Origin: Litsea cubeba
Lineage: Eukaryota; Streptophyta; Magnoliopsida; Laurales; Lauraceae
Reading direction: 5' to 3'
Assembly (NCBI GenBank): GCA_012931725.1
Contig: CM022951.1
Span: forward strand, 76,695,905-76,759,904
DNA length: 64,000 nt
A program made the position numbers and the translations under genes. The notes beneath the pieces are model-generated. The model saw only the letters and a program-made list of their open reading frames with translations, was not told the DNA's origin and did no database searches. Below are positions 23,526 through 35,801 of the stretch, in pieces (within the stretch, counting starts at the first letter, position 1; every line of letters starts with the position of its first letter).

Positions 23526-24278
23526 TATACATTTTTTTTCTACATTGGATGAGTGGTGTATAATGTATAATGGTGTGGGATAATCTAGGACACCAAGGAT
23601 CGACCCCGTCCTCCCTAAGAAGTGAAATGCCTATCACATTGAACTATATATTCAGTGCCTTAGCACTTATAATAAAAGCGAAAATAAGATATTCCAATTG
23701 CTAATTTTAGAGGAAAAGAGTTTTTCTAGGAATTTGATTGTAGATTTTCACTTTTATTTGATGTTTAGGACATGAAATGGAATGGGTGTGGGCAGTTGTT
23801 TCATTAGATAAAGTTTCTATAAACTACTCTTCATCAAAATTACATTGTTGAGATGATTTAACTTCCCTTCGAGCTTAAGCATGAACAGCCCTAAGCCCTA
23901 CAACCACTTTCAAGGATTAGATATTGGGCTTAACCTTTTGGATTACCTCCTGGCCAGCTGTGGGCCAACCTAGCAAAGAAGAAAATGCCCTTGTTTGTAT
24001 TAGGTGGTCAATTTTTTTCTTGAATTTTAGTACAGGTCCGGAAATCTGATATTATATGGAAATTAATTAAAACTAAGTAATCCTAATCAACAAAAAAGCA
24101 TTTGATTGTCAAAAGTCAAAACTAAAACTAGAAACAATCCTTCAGATTTACATAGTCAACAAGAAAGTATGCACAATTAGCCCTTCCAAATGATGTATGA
24201 TCACTAAATATACATGGAATTCATAATCACTGCAGGGTTAAGCAGACATGACTGAGAAAAGGCATCAATGGAAGTTGA
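23526..24278. other. Intergenic spacer before the cyclin gene
   Basis: AT-rich DNA with no open frame of note. The final part should contain the 3' UTR of the minus-strand cyclin gene. No convincing polyadenylation signal stands out. Confidence 0.4.
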
Positions 24279-25064
24279 TCACCCAACAGCTCGTGCTAGA
24301 CAATCCAATTCCCTCTTCTCTCTCTTCTTGGAAGTGATTTCTCCTCCACAAAGCCTCAAGGTCCTCTCTATCTGGTAACCTCCTCCTATGCTCACCTCTC
24401 TCTCCAAGTGACTACAATAACTCTCAAAAACACTGACATTCACGTGCATCTTAAAACCCATCGAGAAAAGAAGATCAACCTCCAGCTTGTTCATCTCAAT
24501 TGTCGTCAGTCCCCCAACACTTGCAAAATAAGAATTTCTATAGTTCCTACATTGAAACAAAATTTAGTCACCCGTAAATTAGTTTTAAGTTTTAACTCTA
24601 TAGGCATAATCTTATGTAGAAGAAGATGCAAGAAGAGAAAAGAAAGATGTAACTTACATGTCTTCCAAAAACTTAGAAGCAACCATGATGGTAGTAATAA
24701 GCAGCCTATGTACATTAGTGGAGGAGATGCGAAAATGTGGGTGCAGTTGGCAAAGCCGATCGATGTACACATATGCCACAACAAAGACTGGAGGCGAAAC
24801 GCAAGTGTAACGAAAAATCCTCTCAAGGAAAGATTGGATTGACATATCTGGAATTTCATCACAATCGAAAATGCGGGTTCCTGCAAATACTGGTGACAAC
24901 CATTTGCATTTTCTTGCAATTCTTTCATTTCTAGCCATGATTCTTTCTAGTAGAGAGGCTAGAACTGAAATGACCAAGGGTGTGGTTGGCCCATCTTGGT
25001 AAGATAAGTTGTAGAGATCAAAGCGAAGTTTACGAGGAGAAATTGAGGTTGAGGGAGAAGCCAT
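24279..25064 (-). CDS. CYCU2: U-type (P-type) cyclin, CYCU2-like
   Basis: Two exons: 25064-24658 and 24546-24279, joined within an ATG Met codon (AT/G) by a GTAAGT...GTAG intron. Product 224 aa, usual size for the family. U/P-type cyclins are single-box relatives of yeast Pho80 that bind A-type or Pho85-like kinases. Visible landmarks are an N-terminal SPRKLRFDLYNLSYQD motif, TPLVISVLASLLERIMARNE, the cyclin box from about residue 75 (SFLERIFRYT, VAYVYIDR, NVHRLLITTIMVASKFLEDM) and the C-terminal FESYCSHLEREVSIGGGYQI signature of the U2 subgroup. An upstream in-frame ATG at 25103 would add 13 residues, but it lies at the predicted transcription start (TATA at 25125-25134). The family motif also begins right after the 25064 ATG. 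Kinase partner and role are inferred from the family. Confidence 0.93.
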
Positions 25065-25124
25065 TAGAGATAGAGAAGGGAGAGGGGTTGTAGTGCATGT
25101 CATGTTAGGATGATGAAGAATGTG

Positions 25125-25134
25125 ATTTATAAAT
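25125..25134 (-). promoter_or_regulatory. TATA box of the cyclin gene
   Basis: ATTTATAAAT lies about 65 bases upstream of the preferred start codon and 22-31 bases upstream of the alternative ATG at 25103. With normal TATA-to-start spacing, transcription begins near 25100, which argues against use of the 25103 ATG. Confidence 0.55.
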
Positions 25135-27152
25135 GGAATTGAGGGGGGTTTGGTCTAGTTGTGTCGTGAATAAAGAAAGGGAAGGTATGTGTGCTGGTGG
25201 GACAATTGGAAAGAGCTAGGAAGGGAAGATAATATTAAGATTATGAAGTTGTCGCTTAGATTGGTAGTGTCAGGACAAAACTGAAGCTTTCTTAAGTCCA
25301 TATCTACCATTGGAAACAATCAGCCATTGCCGGTTGCCTGTTGGTCTCTGGTACGGATAGGGAATGTGCTTGATTAAAGATTGGTACATGGGGCATCTAT
25401 AAAGATTGGTACGTTGGCAACACTTCTTTTGGGGCCACATGGATTATCTTGGTTTAGGTGTACATGATGGTTTGACTTTTTTTATGACTGTTGAATTGGT
25501 GCATATTTCAAGAGTTTTTTTTTTTTTCTACACATTGCAATGGCATTTTGTAAACAGTCTCTGCCCAACCCTGACTTTGATGATTTTTAAAGTCAAGATC
25601 TGGACCTTGGTATAAATTTCAAGTAAATGGGCTGGAATACTAGACTCTATGTATCCACCTTTGTCCCATGTGGTTTCACCTGTCCTACAGCTGTCCAAGT
25701 AGCATCTATTAACGATAACCCGTATGACTTGGCAATTAGCACTGCTAGGGTTGTGAAGGAGCCTAGGGATTTGGCTGGTACTTATCTTGACTGGGCTTGG
25801 GCTTTGTCAAGGTGCCTTGGAGTGATTACAGATTCAAAGTTACCGAGCAGAGTAACTTGAGCGAGTCTGGCTGAGTATTCAGTTGGACTCGGCCAGACTT
25901 GTTTAGCTATTGGGCCTGATGACTTATCAGGCATTGACTTGGATTACTTTGGGCCCCACATAAAACAGATAAAATTTAGTGGCAATCCTTACAAACAGAT
26001 TCCAAACCCACTTGAACCCTATGGTTCAAATACTAATTCTAGGTAAACAAGTTACTGGTAATTAGATTTATAGGTAAACTGACGGTACAATGCAGTTCCA
26101 AGCGCCTATTTGAATTTGTTTAGGTCAGTTTGCATGTAAATCCTAAGGCTTTGCTGGGTTTATGAAGATCCATAAAAGCCATTAGGATTCTCAAGAGCAA
26201 CTGCACGTAAGCAGGGTTGCAAACGATTAGGTTTATAGTAAACTGAATGCAGCGCAGTTCCAAGGCTAGGGAACATTCAGATATGTGTAAATATCAATTT
26301 ACTACTAAAGTCTGAACGGCTTCTTGGATTCACAACGACCCAACGAGCTTTCAGACCTACAAAGTACAAACCAATTAAGGATAAACATATCTAACATTGA
26401 CAGGTAATCTGAGTGCTATCGATTGATTAGATTATGATGATGAATCGCAGAAATATTGAGCTCCTGGGATCCAATTAGGCCCTAAGCCTATTGCAAAATT
26501 TCAGGATGATTTTGAGGCAGGACTTGGCCTGACTTAGCTTAGCCTGGCAGGGCGTGGCGCAGCTCTTTTCAGCCCCACAACTTGGGCCCCCATTTATTCG
26601 ATGGATCCCAATTCCCAAAGTCATTTTTCAAGAATTTGGTTGAGGTTCTGGGCTGCCCTGCCTCTGGATCAGAGATTCGAAGATATCATTAGTCCCTTTT
26701 ATGTGCGATCCCTTTTGGGTATTCTCCTTTTTCACTATGTGGCCCATCAGATTCCGGAGAATAATAGGCCCACTCGTACAGGTACAGAAGAAACATCCAA
26801 AAATCCTCCCTCACAAACTTTATTGAAGCACTGTCCTTAAAAAGACCTGTCCTGACACTTGTGGTGGGCAGCCGTGGGCTCTTGTTCTTTGTAAGGATAT
26901 TTCATGATGCCCTTCTTTCTCCTGAGACAGGACATGACAGCGGCTAGCCATCACTTGGTAAAATATGGATGGACCACTAGTGTTTTGATTGAGTGGTCAG
27001 GATCATGACTTGGCTACTGGGATCCAGTATTCCAGTCTCAAAAAACGGAACACCTGCATGGAATTGGAAACCTTACATGGGTCAAGACTTGATATTGGTC
27101 CAGAGGACATGACCTATAGAAAACCCCAAATTCATATTTAAAGATTTATTGC
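25135..27152. other. Intergenic region, no gene supported
   Basis: Contains the distal promoter of the cyclin gene and then unassigned sequence. Frames at 25406-25860 and 26601-26840 (69-79 codons) show no domain, no partner exons and no clear coding bias. A near-repeat of 'gcagggttgcaaacgattaggtttatag' and 'aatgcagcgcagttccaag' phrases at 26030-26270 suggests an old local duplication. Confidence 0.45.
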
Positions 27153-27460
27153 ATTCACAGCAAAATTAAGGACCCAGACCATGAACAAATTAAACTAAGG
27201 GTGTGTAATCATGTTTAGGAAGAAAGTACAAATAATATAATTACCATGGTGTCAACTGGGTACTCAGATCTTTGGGTGTAGACTGTAGACCTTATTGAAC
27301 TGACTGATTCACAGAAAAATTAAGGACCCAGACCCAGAACAAATTAAACTAAGGGTGTGTAATCATGTTTAGGAAGAAAGTACAAATAATATAATTACCA
27401 TGGTGTCAACTGGGTACTCAGATCTTTGGGTGTAGACTGTAGACCTTATTGAACTGACTG
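27153..27460. repeat. 154-bp tandem duplication
   Basis: Two adjacent near-identical units start at 27153 and 27307 (ATTCACAG...AACTGACTG). Only about four bases differ, so the duplication is recent. Neither copy codes for protein. Confidence 0.92.
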
Positions 27461-27559
27461 AAATTTTATTTGGATCCATGCTACTGAACCAGAATTTAAA
27501 ATGGTTATCCAAGTAAGCTCTTTGGATTTTAATTATTTTAGTACCCTAGTCAATAGGGC

Positions 27560-28060
27560 TAGAACCCAAGAGTGAGCTCCTACACACGGGAAGACAACCC
27601 ACTTGCGTGGGAAAAGAGCCCGCACACGCAGAAAGAATACCCACACAGGTGAGAAGGGAGCTCACACAAGCGGGAAGAGGCAACGTATCCAAGGTTCAAG
27701 TCTGAGCAGCCAGATGAGAACCGTCACTCCTTAGCCATTCTCAGGCCCTTTGGATATGAAGGAACTCATTTTCATCCTATTTGAACCTAATTTGCATGAG
27801 TGTGCAACACAGAGAATGCACCAAGACCAATTAAGTATAGTGTTGTTGCTTCCAATTTAAGGGTTTCTTTCTTGGTACCCAGGTTAGGGGGCTGGGATAC
27901 AACCCTCACGTGAAGGAAGTAGACCTCGGATGAAGTGAGGGAAGTAGACCCGGATGAGATAGGATAGCCCACGGATTGAGAAAAGGTGGCTACCTAAGTT
28001 CAAACTCCGAACCGTAAGATAAGAACCGGCACCTCTTACCACTACGGTGAAAGGCCATGG
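27560..28060. repeat. Pair of related short repeats with B-box-like motif, possibly SINE-derived
   Basis: Segments at about 27660-27750 and 27975-28045 share an aligned core: AAGGTTCAAGTCTGAG...AGATGAGAACCGTCACTCCTTA and AAGTTCAAACTCCGA...AGATAAGAACCGGCACCTCTTA. GGTTCAAGTC resembles the internal RNA polymerase III B box. A clear A box and a poly-A tail were not found, so a tRNA-derived SINE origin is only a possibility. The first copy is preceded by GC-rich imperfect repeats of the type 'cccacac..gagaag..agc'. Confidence 0.4.
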
Positions 28061-31000
28061 CGCCTCTTCCAATGTAATGCTAGATCCACATCATCTATAA
28101 ATAAAAGGTGGCACACAAAATTTGAGGCTCCAAAATAGAAGCAGTAAATGGTCAAGTTCTGTAAGAAATATGGTTTGTACGATGCCACAAATGAAGTGCA
28201 AATTGAAAAAGAAAGATTGTGAGTTATCAAAAAAATAATCAAGAAAGTGTCCACTGAATGAAGGTTTTAGGATGGTCCAATCCCTGACTATGAGAACCCT
28301 ATATGATTGAGATAGCTGAGATTGACACGGCTATGTTTACACTATGGCCACGATCACTTGAGTCTCATGGGCATTCATCATAATAGAATGGTCCTTACTA
28401 AAGATACATCCATGAGTCATCAATCCATTCATAATTTCTTGAATTTGACAAAGCCCAAAAGTCTCACCAAACTGACCAACCATTTAAATCTTGTCAGACG
28501 TGATTTATAATTTAATTTCTCTTTGTTTTATGGCTAGCATCCATTTGTAGGCTGTCGGTTGAAAGGCAATGATCGTCCATTGGCATTGCTGTCTTCGTTT
28601 GCCAGTGACAGTGTCAATAAATGAAAGATCAATTATCTACATCTCTGATTTAATAGAATTAACAGTGTTTTTGACCATATAACAAAAGCTCTCGAGTTGG
28701 GTATCAATATTTTTTTTTATCAGTAAAAGTAACTTGTATTAAAAGATAATAGAATATAAATAAAGAGTACAAAAAATAAAAAAAAAAAAAAAAAAAAAGT
28801 ACAAGAGTAATTTGCCCTATCAATAATGTGCACATAGGTACAAGGGTATCAATGAATCATCATCATTTTTGCCTATCAATAATCAATCTGAGCTTGGCCT
28901 TTAGATATTGATTAAAAATAAATAATATCAAAACTATGTCCTTCTAAAAGTCCCAATTCTCTTAATGCAAGCTGTCAGTGAACTGTTTTCTTTAATCATT
29001 TGATTTACAACATCCTAACATGCCACACATATGTGCCAATCCAGACCTCCTAAACTATGATTTTTATGGGGCTGGTAAGATGCTGCTGCCCATCTTTGGT
29101 TGGAGTGGCTCCACATGAGCACACATGTGGGTTCTAATAAATTCCCTTCGCTAACCAAAAATCAGGTTGGTGCACATCTCACGACATGCATATTTCAGTA
29201 AGTACAAGTCATTCCTCCGGAGATTTTAACTCGGGATCAATTCTCTCTAATATCATAATAAATTCTATCCACTAACCAATTTTACCAAGGCCAGTCGAGT
29301 AAGTGGAAGTACTTTAAAAAAAAAAAAAAAAAACAGGTCCCTCTTGTCAACTGATATAGAATGTGCATGCAGAAGGCATTCAATTTTGTTTTTGTTTTTT
29401 TGATATAAGGCATTCAATTTTGTTAGAACTGTAGAATGGTCTCCATTTCTCTCAACCAAATGAGGAACCAACTGCTACTGGCTACCATATGAATATACGT
29501 TTTCTACATATGCAACCCATTGGCATATATATATGTGTGATAGAAAGAGTGCATGTATATGATAAAACACTGTGCAGAGCCTAACATTATTTACCCAGAT
29601 AGATTCTGTCATAGAGTGCAGTTGCAATCATGGATTAAAAAAGGTAGACGTGGGCAGACTCGGAGGAAAAGCCTCAATCTTCAACAAAGAATCCATGAAA
29701 AGAGATGCCAAACATGGCTATTAGTGCTGAATGTCTTCTGTTCCAAATTCCCACAAAGGGTGTGTGGTGAATCAATAATCCAAGAGAAGAATCAGTCTCC
29801 AATGATATCTCTTGTACCTTTGTCATTGGACATGACATGTTAGGCGTCTCTCTCAATGGGCCAATTTACATGATTGAAAGCTCCATTGGCTGGTTAATTA
29901 GGCCAAAAAAATCCCCTCATTGACCATGTTTACTCCAATTTCATGGTAGTTGGAGCCTTGAGGACCATTCAGTGGTCCTGATGAGATTCGAGACCACACC
30001 CCAAGCTACGAAATATCTGAGCTTTTTTTTGGTAAAAAAAAAAGGAGAGGGGGGGGTGTTTCCTACCTTCTTACAGCACAGTTAACCCATTAGTCAGTAT
30101 ATATGATGCAGTCAACACTTCCTATAATATTATATATACAATGTAGATCATTAGTGATCTTGTCCAGTCCAGGTTTCTTCTTAGTAGGATCGTATGTTCA
30201 CAAAGATGGAAAATTCAGATTCAGATTCCCTTCTCTATCCTCTTTTTTTTTTTTCCTCTAGGTTGGGCTGCTGGTTTGGAGGTGGTTCATTAACTTGAGG
30301 ATCCAGGTGCCAAGACCTGGGCATATGTAGTATGAAACCAAGGTGCCAACACCTCTCAAATCATGAGTGTGTTGGCCCCTCCTCCATCTTTTACCAAGTT
30401 CGAGTTTGTGGCATTTCTACCTTTTTTGGAAAGGAAAGGCATGAAATGTAATGGAGAATGAAATGGAGATATGGTAATGTGGAAATCAATTATTAAATCT
30501 ACGAAAAGAAAGGTCTCTACCCTCTTCGCCCTTGCTAAATTTCAATGAAAAAAAAAAAAAAGGGGTTAGTTCACTCGTATTGAATTCTTATGAATTATAA
30601 GCGTGCCATCCTATAAATGGAGCTAAGATTCGATGAGGTGAAGAAGATCCACATATGATGACCAAATTGTCTCTCCTTTGGCAAGAAAAAATTATCCTCA
30701 GGCCCTGCTCAATCTATTTTAGAAAAGTAAGGGTTCTCTCTACATCTACACCTTCCATAACTTATTCCACACCTCTTTAATAGTCCAATTTCGTTGGAAC
30801 CCACTTAACTATAGATTCCTAGAAATTAAACACAAAGCAGGCAAACATACATACCTTAGTTCATCCTAATAAATCTGTGATTGAAGAAGCCACTGTTACT
30901 TTGTTAATCATCTTAATCTTGGTCGAACTTGTTTTGAAGGTTGAAATAAGCGATTGTGATTGGTAACTCGGGGACTTTCCTTTTGGTTAAGTTTGGTCAT

Positions 31001-32101
31001 TTCTGTTTCTAGGTCCACATTATGTGCTTATCTTTTTCCCTTCAAGTCTGTTTTTTTCCCCAAACTAAAATGGCATGACTCAGATGTGATTTTATTTGAG
31101 CATCAATAAGTTGAAATACCATTTGCATGTCCACCACCTCCTATAGTTGTCCATGTGAGTCAAAGCTGAAAAAAATTCCAAAATTCCCCACAATTTTCAA
31201 ATTTTCCAACAGAAATCACTTGTTAAAGTAATGACAGAGAACTACTTATTACGATTGAAATACTTAATTACTAAAATTTTATGATTTTATATAATGGAGA
31301 ATGGCACTCCAATTGGGACCAACTTTGGCATTGTAATTTTAGAAAACTAATGACCAAGATCGGTGATATGCATAGGCATTGTAATGGCCTCTATGGACCT
31401 TAAAGAAGCCAGTAGTGCAAATTGAGGTGAGTCAAAGTGGCCAGATTGCTGTGGTCAACCCTTTAAATTGTTTGAGTTCTATCGATTAAATTAGATTTTT
31501 CTTTTTCCTTAGGTGAATGGTGGAATTGAATATAAGATGGCCTGGTGATGATGGTGATCGATGCCCTATGTTAGTATAAACAATTTACATGCATCCACCT
31601 CTTTTAAAGTTGTGCCTACTCTTATATGGTTGCAAATCACTAAAAATACAATATTGAATGTTATACAAGATTTAAGTTTTTTTAACCACTTAAAGAATTT
31701 ACACCATCACGATTCTACGTATTGCCCACTGTGTAGCAATTTGGCCATCCGCATATTTTGATCCTTGGTTCACATGCTTTCCCAAGAAGATGATGCATGT
31801 AAGCAACAATTAAAACTAATTGCAAAGTGCATATACTAATTATGAAGGATTGAAAAAATCTATTATATAAAAAGTTCAAGGATGGGAAGGCTATATATAC
31901 ATATTCTCACACATTTTAGCCCTGGTTGGCTTCTGGAACACCATTGTCCTTGACTCACTTTAGTAGCAAATCTAATTACTTGCAACTCTGTTTATCTGCC
32001 ATTGGCAATGCCAAGGGCAAAACAACTTTCACAAATAGCTAACTCAGGCCATCCAAACACATAAACTCTGATTTGCTTGTAACCTCAGTTACCTACACTA
32101 G
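28061..32101. other. Intergenic region, no gene supported
   Basis: AT-rich, with poly-A runs at about 28779-28798 and 29314-29334 and a microsatellite-like ATATATATATGTG near 29525. Frames of up to 96 codons (29553-29856 on both strands) have no recognisable domain. The last part (about 31900-32101) should hold the 3' UTR of the minus-strand bHLH gene. Confidence 0.45.
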
Positions 32102-35100
32102 CTAACTCTTTCCACTGGGTGTTGTTGGTTGCTGTGCTTGTTTATACAAGGCTGTCATTCTGTTGTAGGCATCCAACCTTATAGGTTGTTGCTGTTGCTG
32201 TGGCGGATACGGCTGTCATAAAAGCAGAAAATTAGGGAGGAATAGTGAGTATTTGTGAATGTATTAAATGTTTTATTCTTAAAATTGGTTAAAACTGAAA
32301 AGGCAAATGTGAATTTGCCAAAGTTTATCTCCCCCTAGTGTAAAATGAATCATAGGGAGGTAGAAAATTCATACACAGGTACCATCCTAGTAATTCATAT
32401 CCTATGAAAAATGACCGACATTGATACCTTTTATACAATTATTTTCATTTAATCAATTCCTATGTATTATATGCAAACAAACCTACGTTGCATTTAATTT
32501 AATTATGACAAAGAACAAAACAGCTATATTTTAAAAGTTATTCAAGTTTTCTAAATGCACGAGTCTTTTTGAGTCAGGAAGATCCAAATGGGCCAAAATG
32601 GTGTTTTGGAGTCTCCCTTTAATTGAATGGTCCCAATTCCTAAGCATGGTTATAACACTTTACCATTGTTTGGCAATCTAAGAAGGTTGAGAATGCATCA
32701 GGCAAGACCCCACTGGCGGATGGGTGCAACCGAAGAACAGAGCCATCCCAAGGGACAGTTAGAGGCAACAATGTGGCTGGGTGGTGGACCATGGGAGGAA
32801 CTGAAGCAGCGGGACCCAGTCGATTAATAGAGTTGATGTCCATGGCACCCATTCCCATTTGGGCCATCATAGACATCTGAAGCTGCCGCATGGTGGTCAT
32901 GGGCATCATCATATGGGGGAAGCTGCTCATCATCGTCACTTGGGTTTGCAATTGCTTCAAGTATTCAATCACCTCATCAAGCACCGACGCCTTGTCTGTC
33001 TGTTGAAGATTCAGATTATCGTTCATGACAAGAAGGAAAGAAAAAAAAAAAGAGTAAAATGCCAAAAGAGAAGGGTGTGAATTTGCTTAAATACCTTACT
33101 GGAATTTGGTACCAACTTCTGTAGTGTTTTCATCCGTTGGTCGATCTTATCTCTCCTTTTCTGGTAATGGTTTGTATATTAATGTCAGTCACAGAAGTAA
33201 GCATATAAGGAATTTCATAAGTTGATCACACGGAAAACAAATGATCAATTCAACAGTGGCAGTGGCAGAGGTATATCATTTTGAATGGTTTTGAATTTAA
33301 GTGACATGAGCCCATTATATTAATAACTGTTTATTTTTTATCAAAAAAATGATCATGTTCTAACTTTAGGGCCTATTCATTTATTATAATTTTAGGAATT
33401 TCGGTCTAAGGAATTCTTGAATTCTCATACAATGTGAAATTCCTGAATCCACCTTTGGTTTTGAGCATTCAGGAATTCTACCAAAATACAAACACGGTGG
33501 AATTTTTGAATTCTTAAATGCCAATTGGGACTTTTTATGTGCTGGAATTTATAAATTCTTATCAAGAAACAAGGGATTTGGAAATACCAAAGGGAATTTT
33601 TTATGTGTTGGAATTTATAAATTCTTATAAAGAAATAAGGGATTTGGAAATGCCAAAGGGGACCTGATGTCATGTCCTAAAAGCGAAGCCCATGCATGAT
33701 ATCGACCACTTTGGTCGACCGTGGCTAGCCTTACGGTTTTGTTTCTGATGAGCCTCAACCCATTAAAAGACCTCATGCAAGGTAAGGGTGTAATCGCTAT
33801 ATATAATCTCAATCACTTTTCTCTCGATAGTGGATGTGGGACTGGAGCGTCACAATACCTCTATTTTCTACACATGATCAATCTAATGTTGCATGACACT
33901 CCAACTGCATAGCAACGTTAAATTTGTCATGTGATAGACATAATGGACTTTCGAATTTTCTTTTTTGAAGTTCACCGAGTTACATGAATGACAGGTTCCC
34001 ATTGGAATCCCAATCCTATATTGCAAAATATACCAAATAAATGATAGATGGTATCAGGAAATGTGCAATCTTTTATGTGCGTCTGGGGGGCATGTTTCCG
34101 TGATTCAGTTGCAGGCCAACAACCAAAAACGTTATCATCTTCCGTTTCCGCATAACTTTCAAGGAATTCCCATGCCACTAGTTTCTCCGGTTGGTCCCTC
34201 AAATGGTAAAAAACTTGGAAAAACTAATAAAAGCCCTGTCATGTCATTTCAGAGCTGCTTCTTAGAATCAGGTGTCAAGACTATTAGACACTGATACGAA
34301 TTGTAAAACTGTTTGCGTGCGTTGTTGAAACGCTTTTGTCAACACAATTCTTGTCAAAATGCAGGTTGATCAAAGTGGAAAAGTAGGATAAAAGAAAACG
34401 TAACACAAATTCATTAATCCTTACGCGTTCGGATTGGTTATGAACAGCAGCTGCCCTACTTCTCTTGGTTGAGACGGTTGACTTCTCCTTTTTACCCTTG
34501 TCTTTCTTCTCACACCCATTCTCGCCTTCGTCCCTCTTCTCATTTCATCCAACAAAAGTCAAAAACCATTAAATTAATATGTCAGCAAATAATATTATAG
34601 GATGGATAGAGATTTTTAAGGTTAAGTGAGTTTCCACAAAAGACCCCCAAAATGATACAACCGATCGAGTCACTCGACTTAGTACGTACAAGAAAATTAA
34701 TGATTTTTCCTAGAACCCATGGTATCATGACCCTCATGAATTAATATAAATATAAATATAATAAGATTTATCAGTTTATGAAAACTACAGCAACGACTGA
34801 AAATAGCTAGTGAGTGAGAGATATATGCCTGAGGTTTGGTGTGGCAAACCGAGGCATGACCGTCGTCGTAAACGGTGGTGGGCTTGGAGAGAGACGAGAG
34901 CGGCATCGGCATCCCCAACAAGCTCGAATACTCGTGCGAAGTGGAAGTAAAATCCACGTCGAGATCCATATCCCACGTTGTCTCCGTTTCCACGTGCCCG
35001 CAGCTCTCGCTCCCGTATGTGGTGCTCTGGATCATATGGCTGCTAATCTCGTTCGACTCAGCTGCCGCCCCCCTCGTGTACTTCGCAGCAGCAGAAGCTT

Positions 35101-35741
35101 CTTCCTCTATCCTGTCGAAGTCGAACCCATCTCCGCTGCATGAACCCACCATTGTGGAGGACGCCACCAGCGGAGGGCCGGGGACGCGTGAAGAGTTCTT
35201 GGCGGCGCCGGCATCGGTAGGTGGGGTCGAGCATGGCACCAACACGTCGATGGCTGCAGTGTCGGCGGGGGTGCAGTGGTGGTGGAACCACGTGAAATGG
35301 TCGTCGGCTCCTGCATCTGGAGGAGAAGGACAGGTGGCCTGGTCGACGATGCATTCGAGCGTGCCGCCCGCACGTGGGTTCTCCCAATCGGATTTGATGG
35401 GGGAGGACGAGGAGGGCTTGCTGAGGGTACGAGGGAAGCCGAAGCCATGCATCACTAGCTGCCCATTCTCCCACGTCAGCTCTGCCAATTCGTAGTCCGA
35501 CCTGCAACAACACCGTACACGAATCTAAGACTACACACTACACATACACGAACGAATATATATATATAAATGGGTGCATACGATACGAGCTGATAGAAAG
35601 AAGTGAAGAGAGAGAAAAAAGGTACATGGGATCGTGAGGAGGTGAGGAGTGGGCGTTTGGGTAGGCATGGAAGCCGAGAATGGGTTTCTTGGTGTTCTCT
35701 TCAAGCTCCCTGGAAGGGGCACGCATTGGTTCCTGTTTCAT
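32102..35741 (-). CDS. UNE10: UNE10/PIF-type bHLH transcription factor with phyB-binding motif
   Basis: Six exons: 35741-35626, 35501-34829, 34538-34425, 33160-33095, 32999-32664 and 32212-32102. All joins keep phase and give 471 aa. The protein belongs to bHLH subfamily VII (phytochrome-interacting factors), nuclear regulators of light responses that bind G-box DNA. The N-terminal ELAELTWENGQLVMHG (about residues 42-57) is the APB motif for active phytochrome B. The bHLH region spans about 288-344, with basic H296, E300 and R304 (H-E-R, as in E-box binders) in AAAVHNQSERKRRDKIDQRM and helix 2 in TDKASVLDEVIEYLKQLQ. The Met-rich MMMPMTTMRQLQMSMMAQMG and the tail LDAYNRMTALYKQ place it with UNE10/PIF8 and PIF7. 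No APA motif was seen. Intron 2 appears to use a GC donor. Assignment to UNE10 rather than PIF7 is likely but not certain. Confidence 0.93.
33527..33664. repeat. 66-bp tandem duplication in an intron of the bHLH gene
   Basis: In intron 3 (33161-34424), TTTTTATGTG(C/T)TGGAATTTA...GGATTTGGAAAT(A/G)CCAAAGGG occurs twice with a 66-bp period. The wider region 33370-33665 is rich in GGAATT/GAATTC phrases and begins GGGCCTATTCATTTA, like the edge of a small non-autonomous DNA transposon. Confidence 0.7.
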
Positions 35742-35793
35742 TGGAATTGAATTAAAAGGAGGACTCAGGACTCTTCCCTTCCTTTATTTTTAT

Positions 35794-35801
35794 ATTTATA
35801 G
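35794..35801 (-). promoter_or_regulatory. TATA box of the bHLH gene
   Basis: The minus strand reads CTATAAATATAAAAATA, a strong TATA match about 55 bases upstream of the start codon. Transcription would start near 35770, giving a leader of about 30 nt. This supports the ATG at 35741 as the first in the mRNA. Confidence 0.6.

Noticed and set aside
25627..25860. 77-codon plus-strand frame (AISTARVVKEPRDLAG...)
   Set aside because: Protein-like in tone but isolated, with no family match that I recognise and no flanking exons.
29553..29856. Overlapping frames of 96 (plus) and 60 (minus) codons
   Set aside because: No recognisable domain, no splice partners and no promoter; probably chance.
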